Origin: Hypericum androsaemum
Lineage: Eukaryota > Streptophyta > Magnoliopsida > Malpighiales > Hypericaceae
Assembly: GCA_963995505.1 (NCBI GenBank)
Contig: OZ023180.1
Location: 5,801,263-5,865,262 of the forward strand
Reading direction: 5' to 3'
Length of the DNA stretch: 64,000 nt
Below the pieces are notes generated by a model. It searched no databases, was not told the origin of the DNA, and saw only the letters and a program-made list of their open reading frames with translations. This document shows, piece by piece, positions 32,996-42,297 of the stretch. The first letter of the stretch is position 1. Each line of letters opens with the position of its first letter. Made by a program: the position numbers and the translations under genes.

Positions 32996-33535
32996 GGCTA
33001 GTGGCAATGAGATTCTTAATCAAAAAGTTGCGGAAGGGATCTCATTTCTATTTATAGTTATTCACTTTTTTTAGGGGACTTATAGTTATCTACTGCTTAT
33101 ACAATTCTCTTCATGTGGGAGTGCAAATTTTTGTATTAACTAGGCCCTGGTTTTTGACGTTTCACAGATTATATATTGTAAGAATGATAACGATATTATA
33201 TTATAGTTTCTTAATTATTTTGGTAAAGGTAGAATTTTTATTATTAATACAAGTTAACAACTTTAACCAAAACAATTTGTTTAGCTTGTTATTTGTACCT
33301 AAAAAAGAAAAATACGAACAAAAGTTGAATCCCTTGCACAAATTATACAAGGGTACAACCTTGGGCTCACTAATTGTCAAGATAAAATTAGAAACAAGAT
33401 GATGGTTTTCCCGAAAATACAAAGGAAATAAATATAAAACAGAAATTCCGTCACCTATCGACCAAGATATTTAAAAAAGAAATTTATATTGGTTATTAAT
33501 TCTGGGTATTGGTAAAAAAAATTATTCAAAATAAA
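32996..33535. other. CRP-C 3' flank
   Basis: No coding. It is the intact version of the flank that in CRP-B is split by a poly(A) element: GGCCCTGGTTTTTGACGTTT at 33143 pairs with 8668, and TTATTAATTCTGGGTATTGG at 33493 pairs with 8830. Confidence 0.5.
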
Positions 33536-33539
33536 TCAT

Positions 33540-35049
33540 CAAATTACTTTATGTGAAAAATAAGACCGAAATTGTAAGAATAACCAAAGTGATAACTTTC
33601 TAAAGTTTAAAGGAGCAAAGGGTAATTTTCCACAAATCCTAGCCGTATTAGGGTAACTTGGGGCGGATTAGGGTTTTTAGCCTTGAAAGCTATGTTAAAT
33701 AGACCTGTAGGCCGTCCATTCTATCACAAAAATAATACCCACGAATTTATCTGAAATGCATATGACTCGGGTTTGGATTCTGACCTAATCTGATTCCTTT
33801 AATGTTGTATTATTTTCTGATTCCTGAAGTTTCCTGTTTCTGTATTGTTTATGCATTCCTTGCTATCTGGATTTTGCTTGTGATGAGTTTCGATGTGCAT
33901 ATGATATCCATATTCTGTTTCTGAAAGTGAGGAGCAAAATCTGACTTGAAAGGAAGTGCCAGGAGAGGACGAGATCATTCGGGAATCACTGTACGAGGAG
34001 GGTAAACTATTACCACTATTTTTCTTCTTAAATTTGAGTGTTTCCTATCACAAGTCACATATTTTGTCTCCCAAAAAAGTGGAGAGGACGAATCTGTGAG
34101 GGGATAAGTCGAATTCGAAGAGGTTTCGGAAGGATCGTTGGAGGGTCACTCGTGAAGGTTTAAGGATCTAGGAGCAACGTCAGGCAAGTGCAATTCGTGG
34201 TTAGCTCGTAAATTGAGAATTTTAGGTTTCCTGAGATAACCACATTTTGGCCTGAAACTGTATGATTCGGGTTTGGATTCTGACCGAATCAGATTTCTTT
34301 AATGTTGTATTATTTTCTGATTCATGAAGTTTCCTAATTCTGTATTGTTTATGGATTCGTTTCTTCCTGGATTTTGATTATAATGAGTTTCGATGTGCAT
34401 ATGGTATCCGTGTTCTATTTCTGAGAGGCAGGATTATTTCCACACTTTTCTGGGCCCTATAATTTATACGCATCGTTTCAAAGAGCTACCGGGTAATCCT
34501 AGGTGCGTGTAATAGAATAGATAGGGAGTGTAGAAATTATCGGTGCTCGGGGAGGGGATATCTTTCTATCTTCTGGGCCTGCAACGCTGGAACAGAAGGG
34601 TATTTATCTGTGCCCCACGAGAATTCGGTCATAGTTATGTTAGGCTCTGGAGTCCTATTGTGTTTAGTTGACTAAGTAGTCGGTCAGGAGATCTCTTTCT
34701 ATTTGCAAAGTTAATCAGTGTACATGTGTTCTAAGTTTAATATATTTGTGAAGTATGTTTATTTTTTTTCACTAACTGAGTTATTCAAATCACCATAGTC
34801 GTATGTGTTTCAGATCGTTCAGGTGAGGTTCGGGATCGGGAGTAGAGGGATTCAGCTGCATGCATCATCACTGTTTCTTCGACTGTCAATTTTTCGACTT
34901 TCAGTATTTAGTTTTGATGACAATCGTTTAATTTTCAATTTATTGAATACTTTTGGATGTTTTAGATTTATTTAGTAATAAAGTCTAGTATCTTTCGGGG
35001 TATTTAATACCTCGGGCATTTGTAACTCCTATTTTTTGGGTCGTGACAG
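33540..35049 (+). mobile_element. Possible retroelement LTR ending GGGTCGTGACA
   Basis: Ends at 35039-35049 with GGGTCGTGACA, a common 3' end of plant gypsy LTRs whose 5' end would be TGTCACGACCC; that start was not found. Inside, a block of about 190 bp is present twice (33765-33950 and 34258-34445): GACTCGGGTTTGGATTCTGA / GATTCGGGTTTGGATTCTGA, TTTAATGTTGTATTATTTTC, GATGAGTTTCGATGTGCATA / AATGAGTTTCGATGTGCATA. No coding. Element type is inferred from the end sequence and layout. Confidence 0.4.
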
Positions 35050-35184
35050 AAATTTAACACCAATATTTTTAAAAAAAGTATTAACTATCACAATAAAGAG
35101 ATTATTAAATTTTAATGTTGGTCCGACCAATTTTTTTAATCAATTTATAAGATTATCTCTTTATTTTAAGAAGGATCACTTTAC

Positions 35185-35285
35185 AATGTGAAAGGCCATT
35201 GGAAACTTAAAGAGATTAGGCCCCTCTGGAACTTGAAACTCCATTGGCCACTTCATAGTCATACAACAATTACGTGACTAGGACT
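35185..35285. repeat. EF-hand promoter-side repeat, copy 3
   Basis: GGCCATTGGAAACTTAAAGA, TTAGGCCCCTC, CCATTGGCCACTTCATA and ACAACAATTACGTGACTA correspond to 11370-11450. It stands alone and leads into non-coding sequence. Confidence 0.5.
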
Positions 35286-35930
35286 CGCACCTGTCAAAAA
35301 AATTGATGAGGTACAAAAATAATCTCGGCATTGTAAACATATTTTGAGGTACTTGGTATATTTTTAAAGTGACCGGTGACCGATGTGGTCTCAAAGTGAC
35401 CGGTGGACAGTGTTGTTTCAAAGCGATCACTTCCGGTTTTGAGTTGGAAAGAGATTGTTGATGGTCTCACCTCCATCGATTCTGATAACGGTCTTACTTG
35501 GTCAAAATCGGTGACGATAGACAACTTTGTTGTGTTGTCCTTGGTTCACTTCGGCTTATCCTTGAATGACAACGTCCTTATATGATAAATTGGCCGTTAC
35601 TTTGGATTTATAGATTTGAATGACTTGATTCTTATAGCTATGGAAAGCAAGACATGTATCTACAACTTTATTTTCAAGAGTCTTTCCTAATTCGGATCAG
35701 AAGCAGGTCTAAACAAAGCGCCAAATCTCGGTGTTAGCATGGTGACGGACTTTGGTAGATCAATAGTAGTTTACAACTTTGTAGTTTAAACATCGGATTG
35801 AGCCAATTCTTTCGGCTTTGAAAAGGTGAGACAAAGATCGACAACTTTATAGTTTATAACTTTTTTTTATTCGAAGTAGAACGTTGCTAGAAATCTATTT
35901 CAAGATGAGCCTACTTCGAGTCATCGGTCT
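35286..35930. other. Gene-free stretch
   Basis: Contains AAAGTGACCGGTG twice (35376 and 35395) and repeated phrases such as CAACTTTGTAGTTTA/CAACTTTATAGTTTA. Possibly part of the same element as the following tandem arrays. No coding recognised. Confidence 0.35.
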
Positions 35931-35934
35931 GCTT

Positions 35935-36105
35935 TTCGCTTCCATGAAGACAAAAGTGCCTGGTTTGGTTGCTTCCCGCTTTCAAGACCAAAGAGCCCGG
36001 TTTCGTCTGCTTCTCACTTCCAAGACCAAAGCGCTTAGTTTGGTCTGTTTCCCGCTTCTAAGACCAAAGCACCCTGTTCGGTCCGCTTCCAACTCGTCTG
36101 TGTAA
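35935..36105 (+). repeat. Minisatellite 1 (about 36-bp unit)
   Basis: Four units built on GCTTCCCGCTT(C/T)CAAGACCAAAG.GC.C.GTTTGGTCT (phases near 35968, 36012, 36047 and 36082). The translation would be repetitive (LLTSKTKALSLV), but there is no start context or partner, so coding is unlikely. Confidence 0.75.
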
Positions 36106-36264
36106 CGCTCCTTTGTAAAATGCTCAATACATTTTATCCGGAGCTTACATCGGGATGATTCAAGTTGCTTAGTAAAGAAAAGACATAAATCTATGACTTT
36201 ATAGTTTGTAATATCTTCGGATTCTGGGCAGAACTAGGTCAAAAATGTAGGTCAACGCAAGAGT

Positions 36265-36570
36265 ACGCTTTGGTCCTCAAGGCAGAACCCGGATGTACGC
36301 TTTGATCTACAAGGCAGAAACCCGAATGTATACTTTGACCTACAAGGTGGGAGCCCGGATGGTTGCTTTGATCTTCGAGATGGGAGCCCAGGTTGGACGC
36401 CTTCGCCCCTCGAAGTGGGATGTTCGGGTAGGACGTCTTCGCCCTCGAAGTGGGATGTCTGGGTAGGACGTCTTCGTCCTCAAAGTGGGATGTCTAGGTT
36501 GGACGCCTTCCCCCTCGAAGTGCGATGTCCTGGTTGGGCATCTTGGACCATAAAATGGGATGTCCGGGTA
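36265..36570 (+). repeat. Minisatellite 2 (about 35-37-bp unit)
   Basis: Eight to nine units. The right-hand ones read GGGATGTCTGGGTAGGACGT and CTTCGTCCTCAAAGT or CTTCGCCCTCGAAGT (36418-36570). The left-hand ones are more diverged: ACGCTTTGATCTACAAGGCA GAAACCCGAATGT. A gradient of divergence runs from left to right. It shares GC-rich style with minisatellite 1 and stands out against AT-rich flanks. Confidence 0.8.
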
Positions 36571-36630
36571 GATAAATACAAATTTTATTTAAAATATTTA
36601 CATACTACATAAGTAATAGTGTCAAATTCG

Positions 36631-36674
36631 GGAAGTCAATCTTGTATTTACATACAAATACAAGATTGAATTCC
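36631..36674. repeat. Near-perfect hairpin
   Basis: TCAATCTTGTATTT (36636-36649) and its exact complement AAATACAAGATTGA (36656-36669) surround a 6-base loop ACATAC. With one mismatch the arms extend to about 19 bases (GGGAAG.../...ATTCCC). Confidence 0.85.
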
Positions 36675-36769
36675 CAAATTTCTCAAAAACTATGCTATAG
36701 CAAAATCTATTAGGAAAAATTCATAGTAGGGATCATATTCCATTTCATATTGTTATTCAATTAATTAAT

Positions 36770-37075
36770 TACTCCTTAAATTAATAAAAAATTACGACCC
36801 CAAGAGTCAAGACTATTTTAATTTATAAAAATTTTACCTTAAGTTTTAGTTAAACAATGTACGCCATATCATAATAAGACCAAAAGCTGGTTGAAGGAAA
36901 CCAGAAGCCGTCTAAAAACGACTGAGGGGACCTACTGGTTTGATGCTTCATTATAAATCTGTCAAAAGACTCAAAACCCATTGGAAGCTTAGAGATGAAC
37001 GACATTAGGCCCCACTTTTACTTGAAGCCCACTTGGCCACCTCATACAATAATCACTTGATTCAATTAGGCCTTT
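36770..37075. repeat. EF-hand promoter-side repeat, copy 4
   Basis: AACAATGTACGCCATATCAT AATAAGACCAAAAGCTGGTT and TGGTTTGATGCTTCATTATA AATCTGTC match 9150-9250, and GAAGCCCACTTGGCCACCTC matches 9305-9325. It lies upstream of the promoter copy at 37440, in the same order as at the EF-hand gene. Confidence 0.75.
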
Positions 37076-37081
37076 CCGCTG

Positions 37082-37399
37082 TGGTTTTAAAAGGCGTCCC
37101 GGGTTTGGTCTATCAAACCAGAATTTTTTTTCAAATTAAAATGCAGATTATTTATTATAGTTAGTGTTAAAATAAAAAATAGTTATAATATATTTAATTT
37201 CATTAAAAAATTATTACCTATAAGTATCAAAATCATAATTAAATCACTTTCAAATATATTTTTTAAAAATTTGACTGGGATGATCACCAACCAGCAAGGT
37301 TCGGCCAGTTGAATGAGAAACCGAGTTTAGGGTGAAGACGAATAGGGTTGAACCCAAGTCGCAGTCCGGTAGTCAACCTAATTTTTTTTAAAGCCATAC
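37082..37399. mobile_element. MITE-like insertion in the duplicated EF-hand upstream region
   Basis: The flanks CCTTTCCGCTG and TACTCCACCAGAATTAGA are contiguous at 11459-11475 (CCTTTGCCACCAGAATTAGA), so about 315 bp was inserted. The ends TGGTTTTAAAA and TTTTAAAGCCA form short inverted repeats. The interior is AT-rich with GGTT/AACC-rich edges. Superfamily unclear and target duplication not resolved. Confidence 0.5.
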
Positions 37400-37439
37400 T
37401 CCACCAGAATTAGATCTAATAATAGAATACAAGATTTTT

Positions 37440-37645
37440 TAATCAATCTACACATTTGCCCAACCTAAGGAAATTGGTCAAATAAGAGATGTACTGAACA
37501 GCGTAGGGAAGCAGCCCAAAAAGCTCTTTCTCAAACCATGCACATAACACGTTATGCAACGTATATAAAGAAACCAATTGTCTAAAGAAAGTTATAACTC
37601 ACAACACTAAATCTCCCTTTGATCACTTAGTTTAACCAGAATACT
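37440..37645 (+). promoter_or_regulatory. Duplicated EF-hand promoter driving a different ORF
   Basis: ATCAATCTACACATTTGCCC AACCTAAGGAAATTGGTCAA, ACTGAACAGCGTAGGGAAGC, CAAACCATGCACATAACACG and GTATATAAAGAAACCAATTG TCTAAAGAAAGTTATAAC match 9368-9580. TATATAAA lies at 37562-37569. The match runs to the leader (TTTGATCACTTAGTTTAACC) and stops about 12 bases before the ATG. Confidence 0.75.
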
Positions 37646-37993
37646 ATGATGGTACCACGATCAACAACCAGAAAAGATAAGGGGATTATAACCCCGATCA
37701 GGTCAAGCTCTAGAACAAGGAGACCGACGAGCAAGGCAGTTACTTTCGTCAAGCTCCCACCGAAGCGAGTCACGATTAAAGCACCACCCAAACCACCGGA
37801 CGACATCAATCTTGCTCCTATACTGACTGGAATTGAAGAGCAAGCAAAATTGGATCTTCGACAAGCTAAATTGGCAAAGGACGCTTGGAATACATCCAAG
37901 AAGGTTGGAGTGATATGGGACGCTAATGCTCCACAAATTCTGGATGGTCTTCGAAGTGTTGCTGCTTGCAAAAGACCAAACAAAGTTCTATGA
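37646..37993 (+). CDS. 115-residue ORF fused to an EF-hand-type promoter (possible chimeric gene)
   Basis: Starts ATGATG in the place where the EF-hand gene has its ATG. The product is basic and Pro/Lys-rich at the N-terminus (RSSSRTRRPTSKAVTFVKLP, PPKRVTIKAPPKPPDD), then helical: LTGIEEQAKLDLRQAKLAKD and AWNTSKKVGVIWDANAPQIL DGLRSV. There is no EF-hand. The segment around AWNTSKKVGVIWDAN...ILDGLRSV loosely resembles the end of plant LINE ORF1 proteins before the endonuclease, so it may be a retroelement fragment. No TM segment or signal peptide. It is intact and well placed behind a TATA box, so expression is possible. Function unknown. Confidence 0.45.
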   Translation: MMVPRSTTRKDKGIITPIRSSSRTRRPTSKAVTFVKLPPKRVTIKAPPKPPDDINLAPILTGIEEQAKLDLRQAKLAKDAWNTSKKVGVIWDANAPQILDGLRSVAACKRPNKVL

Positions 37994-38206
37994 TTTTCCT
38001 TGATTATCTCGAATATGTTTAGGTTGGAGTGGTTTATTTTGGTGGAAGAATGTCTTTATGATTGCTTGTCTTGGTGTTTATTCGTTCCAAGCATTGTAGT
38101 TTTCTATTGCTTGCCTCGGTCGGAGTGGTTTTCTTTTGTTCAAAGTAACTAGATAGATTTTATTCATCTCAAAGCAAAAGTTATACCTGGCCCTACCAGT
38201 GTTACC
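37994..38206. other. 3' flank of the chimeric ORF
   Basis: GTTGGAGTGGTTTA and GTCGGAGTGGTTTTC form a partial tandem repeat at 38025 and 38120. No coding recognised, no clear AATAAA. Confidence 0.3.
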
Positions 38207-38395
38207 GTTGGACATTTTAATTCCATACTATATTTATATATGCAACGGATGACGTCCACAGGAGGGGGGCGCCTAGTAATTGAAACCTTGGGCCATATAG
38301 ATGACTTCTCAAAGTCTTTCTGGGCCATTCTGGTTTCTATATTCCGGCCCCACCACTACTTTACTTTCCCCTCTCATTTACTACCACACCAGTTC
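38207..38395. repeat. Dispersed repeat R1, copy 1
   Basis: Matches 59091-59265 over about 180 bp (GTTGGACATTTTAATTCCAT, TTTCTATATTCCGGCCCCAC, CCCCTCTCATTTACTAC). Possibly a MITE or promoter-region duplicate; a short piece is also at 3258. Confidence 0.7.
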
Positions 38396-38455
38396 GGGTC
38401 TTCTCAAATAAGAACTTTTTTACAGTGAGTATTATTTTTTCTAAAATTATGATTG

Positions 38456-38460
38456 GATAT
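38456..38460. repeat. Target-site duplication GATAT, left
   Basis: GATAT at 38456-38460 and at 41201-41205 abuts the two LTR ends. Confidence 0.85.
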
Positions 38461-41200
38461 TGTTAGGATTTGTCCCAAATTTTTAATTAGAATGGAACTC
38501 TATTTCTTTTTGTAAAATATATTGGGCTTTTCCTCTATATATAGGAGGGTAGGGATTGGATGTTATTTGGTCTTGCATAACGCAATGGTAGTATAGGCAC
38601 GAGAGAGTTAGACTTGAGGCACTGCTTCGTCTATGGCTTATGTACCATGTATCTCCACATAAAATAATGATGATCGTCTCGGCCCCATGGAGTAGGTCAA
38701 TTGACCGAACAACGTAATATCGTGTGTCCTCGATTCTCTTATCTCGAGTTACTATTTGTTATGAGTATTCTACACATCTGTGTTTACATTTTCGCTGTAC
38801 TAACAAATTGGTATCAAAGCTTGGTGTGAATCCGGGTAAAATTGGTGGAGAATCTCTTTTGAATTTGGTGAAAAATTCAAAATTGAGGTAGAGGGACTGA
38901 TTTGCAATGTCAGAAGAAGGATAGGGGCAATTGGTAATTATCCTAAAATTTGGGGAAATTTTGGATTAGGGTTTTGGGAGCCTCCACTCAACTCGAGAAG
39001 ACCCGGCGTTGCTGGCCGCCGCCCATTGCCTGCAAGCCGTCCCGTCTTGCTACCACCGCCACTGTGGCGACTGTCCAGAAGAAAGAGAAGTCGTGCACCG
39101 TCTAGGAGAGAGACAGTCGCGGGAAGAGAGAGGAGAAGAAGCGCTAGTCTGCACTGCTGCGTCGAGGAGCGAGGAGGAGAGCCCGCACGCCATCGCCATC
39201 GTCCCATTCCGAGGCACGAAGAGAGAGAAGAGAGACCGATGGGGAGAGAGAAAGTTCGGGAGAGAGAGGCTCTCCCCGCTCTACCACCGTCGCTATTCGC
39301 CAGCGTGACGAGTCCCTAGCCGTGTCGCCCCGTGGTGGTTCAGCCGCTAGCCTTGGTGCCATGGAGGTACAAAACCCTAATTTGGAGTTTGGATTAGGAA
39401 TTTTGGTTCAACAAGTTGACTGACCGGTTTGATTTTTTGGTCCGACCTGAAGACATTTTTTGGATTGTTGGTTATGTGTTGATCGATTTGAGCTGGTTTA
39501 TTCAGTTTTGACCATATTCTATTTTGGAGGCTTGGTGGATGTGATTAGTCCTGGTTTGGAAGTTGAACCAGACTTATTTTTGGGCAGAGATTATTGGTGA
39601 TGCTTAAAGATTAGACCAATTTTGAGAAAAAAATCTTGGATCTTGGTTTGGATCATGAAGTTTGGGCCGGGTTGATGGGAATGTTGTTTTATTTGTCCGA
39701 GTTGAAGAATATGACCAAGGAAGGTTTAGATTAAGGTCTTGTTGAATTGAAGATTGGTTCAGGTCTTGTTGAATTGAAGATTGGTTCAGGTCTTGGAGAT
39801 TCACGGTTGAAGATCGATCATGTGATTTTGTTCAAGTAGAGGCTTATTGGGTAGTTGACTCAAATCTTATTGGACTTTGAGCTCGGGTCTAATGGTATCT
39901 CTTACACAGATAGTGGACATATGTGTGTAGTTGAAAGAGGTATGAGAAGGGTAGAGGAGCTATAGGCAACTTCTTTCTCGGAGACTCCCTTATTCAATGG
40001 GATTTGATAAGGTCTATTTTTGGTTCATGGTTGATTGGTCATGGAGTGGTCGTATCATGTTGGACCAAGTGGTGGATCGTGTGAAAACTCTAAACGTTAT
40101 TTGGACTAGTTACTCATTGACAATGAAGGCGAAGGTTTGGTGCAAGTATCAGTTTTGTTTTGACTCACATATTATGAAGTGCATCTCTTGGTTTCCTACG
40201 AGGATGGAGGAGTGAGGTATAATAGCAACAACAAGCTTGGTGTCCAGAAGGTGTTCACGTGAAGGTGATGTAAAGTCCTCCTGTAGCTGGTGGAGAATTT
40301 CAAGATTGATGTCCAAAAGGTGTTCACGTGAAGGTGATATAAAGGCAGGTGGCTGGTGTCCTCATCTCTTATTTGGACTGAGATTGGTGTTCGCTCGGTG
40401 ATGTAACCCCAACAGTCGGTGTCCACATGAAAGTGGAGGTTTTCCGTGGAGGTGGAGTCTGCTATGTCGGTAGAGAAATAGTTTGAGAGTGCCCCATGAG
40501 AGTACACCATACTGGGATGAGTATTGGTCGTGCTGGAGCTTCTGGGATTGAAGCTAGCCTATGAGATTTAGGCATTGTTGTGGGCGTTGGAGTAGTTTTC
40601 TCTAATGTAAAAAACTCTTGTGTTGCGCACATGGTGATTTTCTCCCCTCGTGTCGATTCTTCAGAGTGGAAGACCCGATGTGAGTATATAGTGTTGAAAT
40701 ACTTGTGGAAGATTCTATTCGAGGTAGAATTTTCAAGATTGTGACGGATGATTGAGCTTACAGGAAGAGACACAAAGTGAAGATGGTCTGATATGGAAGA
40801 TGAGCTTGAAGCTGGAGAAGACGATTGGTTTTGGAATTTGGTCCAAGGTGGAAATTGTTAGAATTTGTCCCAAATTCCTAATTAAGATGGAACTCTATTT
40901 CCTATTGTGAAATATATTGGGCTTGTCCTCTATATATAGGAGGGTAGTGATTAGATGTTCTTTGGTCTTGCATAACGCAATGGTAGTATAGGCACGAGAG
41001 AGTTAGGCTTGAGGCACCGCTTCGCCTATGGCTTATGTACCATGTATCTCCACATAATATAGTGATGATCGTCTCAGCTCCTGGGAGTAGGTCAATTGAC
41101 CGAACCACGTAATATCGTGTATCCTCGATTCACTTATCTCGAGTTACTATTTGTTATGGGTGTTCTACATATCTGTGTTTACGTTTCCAGTGCACTAACA
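38461..41200 (+). mobile_element. Complete non-autonomous LTR retroelement (TRIM/LARD-like)
   Basis: The 5' LTR 38461-38805 and the 3' LTR 40856-41200 are both 345 bp and start TGTTAG(G/A)ATTTGTCCC and end ACTAACA. AATTGGTATCAAAGC (38806-38820) is the primer site and CCAAGGTGGAAAT before the 3' LTR is the polypurine tract. A CTCTATATATAGGAGGG box is in each LTR (38533, 40930). A GATAT duplication flanks it. The 2.05-kb interior has no gag or pol: 38990-39360 is GC-rich and the rest carries direct repeats (for example AATTGAAGATTGGTTCAGGT CTTG at 39744 and 39773; GGTGTTCACGTGAAGGTGAT at 40247 and 40319). It must have moved with proteins from another element; the LTRs differ at few sites, so it is fairly young. 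Confidence 0.92.
39000..39360. other. GC-rich block inside the non-autonomous element
   Basis: Composition differs sharply from the AT-rich rest. Both strands are open for about 90-100 codons (39009-39319 plus; 38938-39362 minus). The products are Arg/Glu-rich with no recognised domain. It could be captured host DNA, such as a 5' leader. Confidence 0.35.
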
Positions 41201-41398
41201 GATATACATACTAAGCATGTATTTTTCATTGATTCCAATAAAAGTTCATACTAAAGAAAATAAAAATAAGACATTATACGGCATGTGCGTTAGCTATTTG
41301 AGTGTAACAACATTTAACAACAAATGGGTGGCAAGTGCAATGAATTCCATCCCGTCGCAATAGAAAATATATTACACAAATGTTATTTGGCCCTAAGA

Positions 41399-41447
41399 TT
41401 TATTCTGATATATAACAAAAAAATATTTTGTTATATATCAGAATAAA
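41399..41447. repeat. Perfect 22-bp inverted repeat (hairpin)
   Basis: TTTATTCTGATATATAACAA AA (41399-41420) and its exact complement (41426-41447) with a 5-base spacer AAATA. No target duplication was identified at its edges. Confidence 0.9.
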
Positions 41448-41640
41448 ACTGTGCCCCTCGAGGTGATTGAAATCAACAATGGAGGGGAAAGAGAGAAGAA
41501 AAACAACAATGGCGGAGGGGGAAAAGGAAGAAGAAAACTGTGCCCCTCGAGGTGATTGAAATCCGTCCAATCCCAGAAGTAGCCGTCGAATCGCCACCAC
41601 TGACTCCTCCTCCTCAAGCGACCCACAGGAACCCATCACA
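41448..41640. repeat. 90-bp direct repeat next to the hairpin
   Basis: AAACTGTGCCCCTCGAGGTG ATTGAAATC occurs at 41446-41474 and 41536-41564. Between them are AGAAGAAAAACAACAATGGC-type purine-rich words. Minus-strand frames over this stretch are low complexity. Confidence 0.7.
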
Positions 41641-42297
41641 CGGCATCCAAATTACCCTGTAGATCCTTTTTGGATCTTTTTCTATCGAGAGGGCCATAAG
41701 GGATGGGCCGGTACTAGAGTTAGATGAGCCTCAGTTGGGAGAGAAAGATGATGTGCTACGAATGACAAATGGGCCAGATGGTCTTAAAGAAAATCCGAGA
41801 ACAGAACCACCCCAAAACTTAACTTGATTCCTAACCACGGCCCAAAAAATCAACATCAAAGTTTCAAGAGATTCTCGAATTGCAAGGCACAAGTTGGCGG
41901 CGATGATTCAAGCGGTAATTCAAATGGTGATTCAAGACTACAAAGCGGGTTGGCGTATATTAAAAAAATTAATTATCTAGTAATAATTATTGTTAGATAG
42001 TTTATATCTTTAAATAATTTTTAGACGATTTTAGTGCTCAAAGGTACTAATAGTATAGTGCAGTCGTATATAATTGACGTAACTTTTTGATAGGTAATAA
42101 CATTTTACGTATAAAAAAAACTAAAATAGAAAGTCCAAAACAATCTTGGATCAAAAGTATATGGCCTTGGGAGAATTTCGATTGGACTTTTGTTCCTTCA
42201 CTTGGTAGTGCAGGGGTTCCCAAGAGCATTTGGAACAAGAATTTTGTCTATTGTGCTTCAATCTATAAATGACATAGGTGGTTGGCCCCAATGTAAC

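Noticed and set aside
39009..39319. Arg-rich open frames of 97-99 codons on the plus strand
   Set aside because: They lie in a GC-rich block inside a non-autonomous LTR element, overlap open frames on the other strand, and show no domain.
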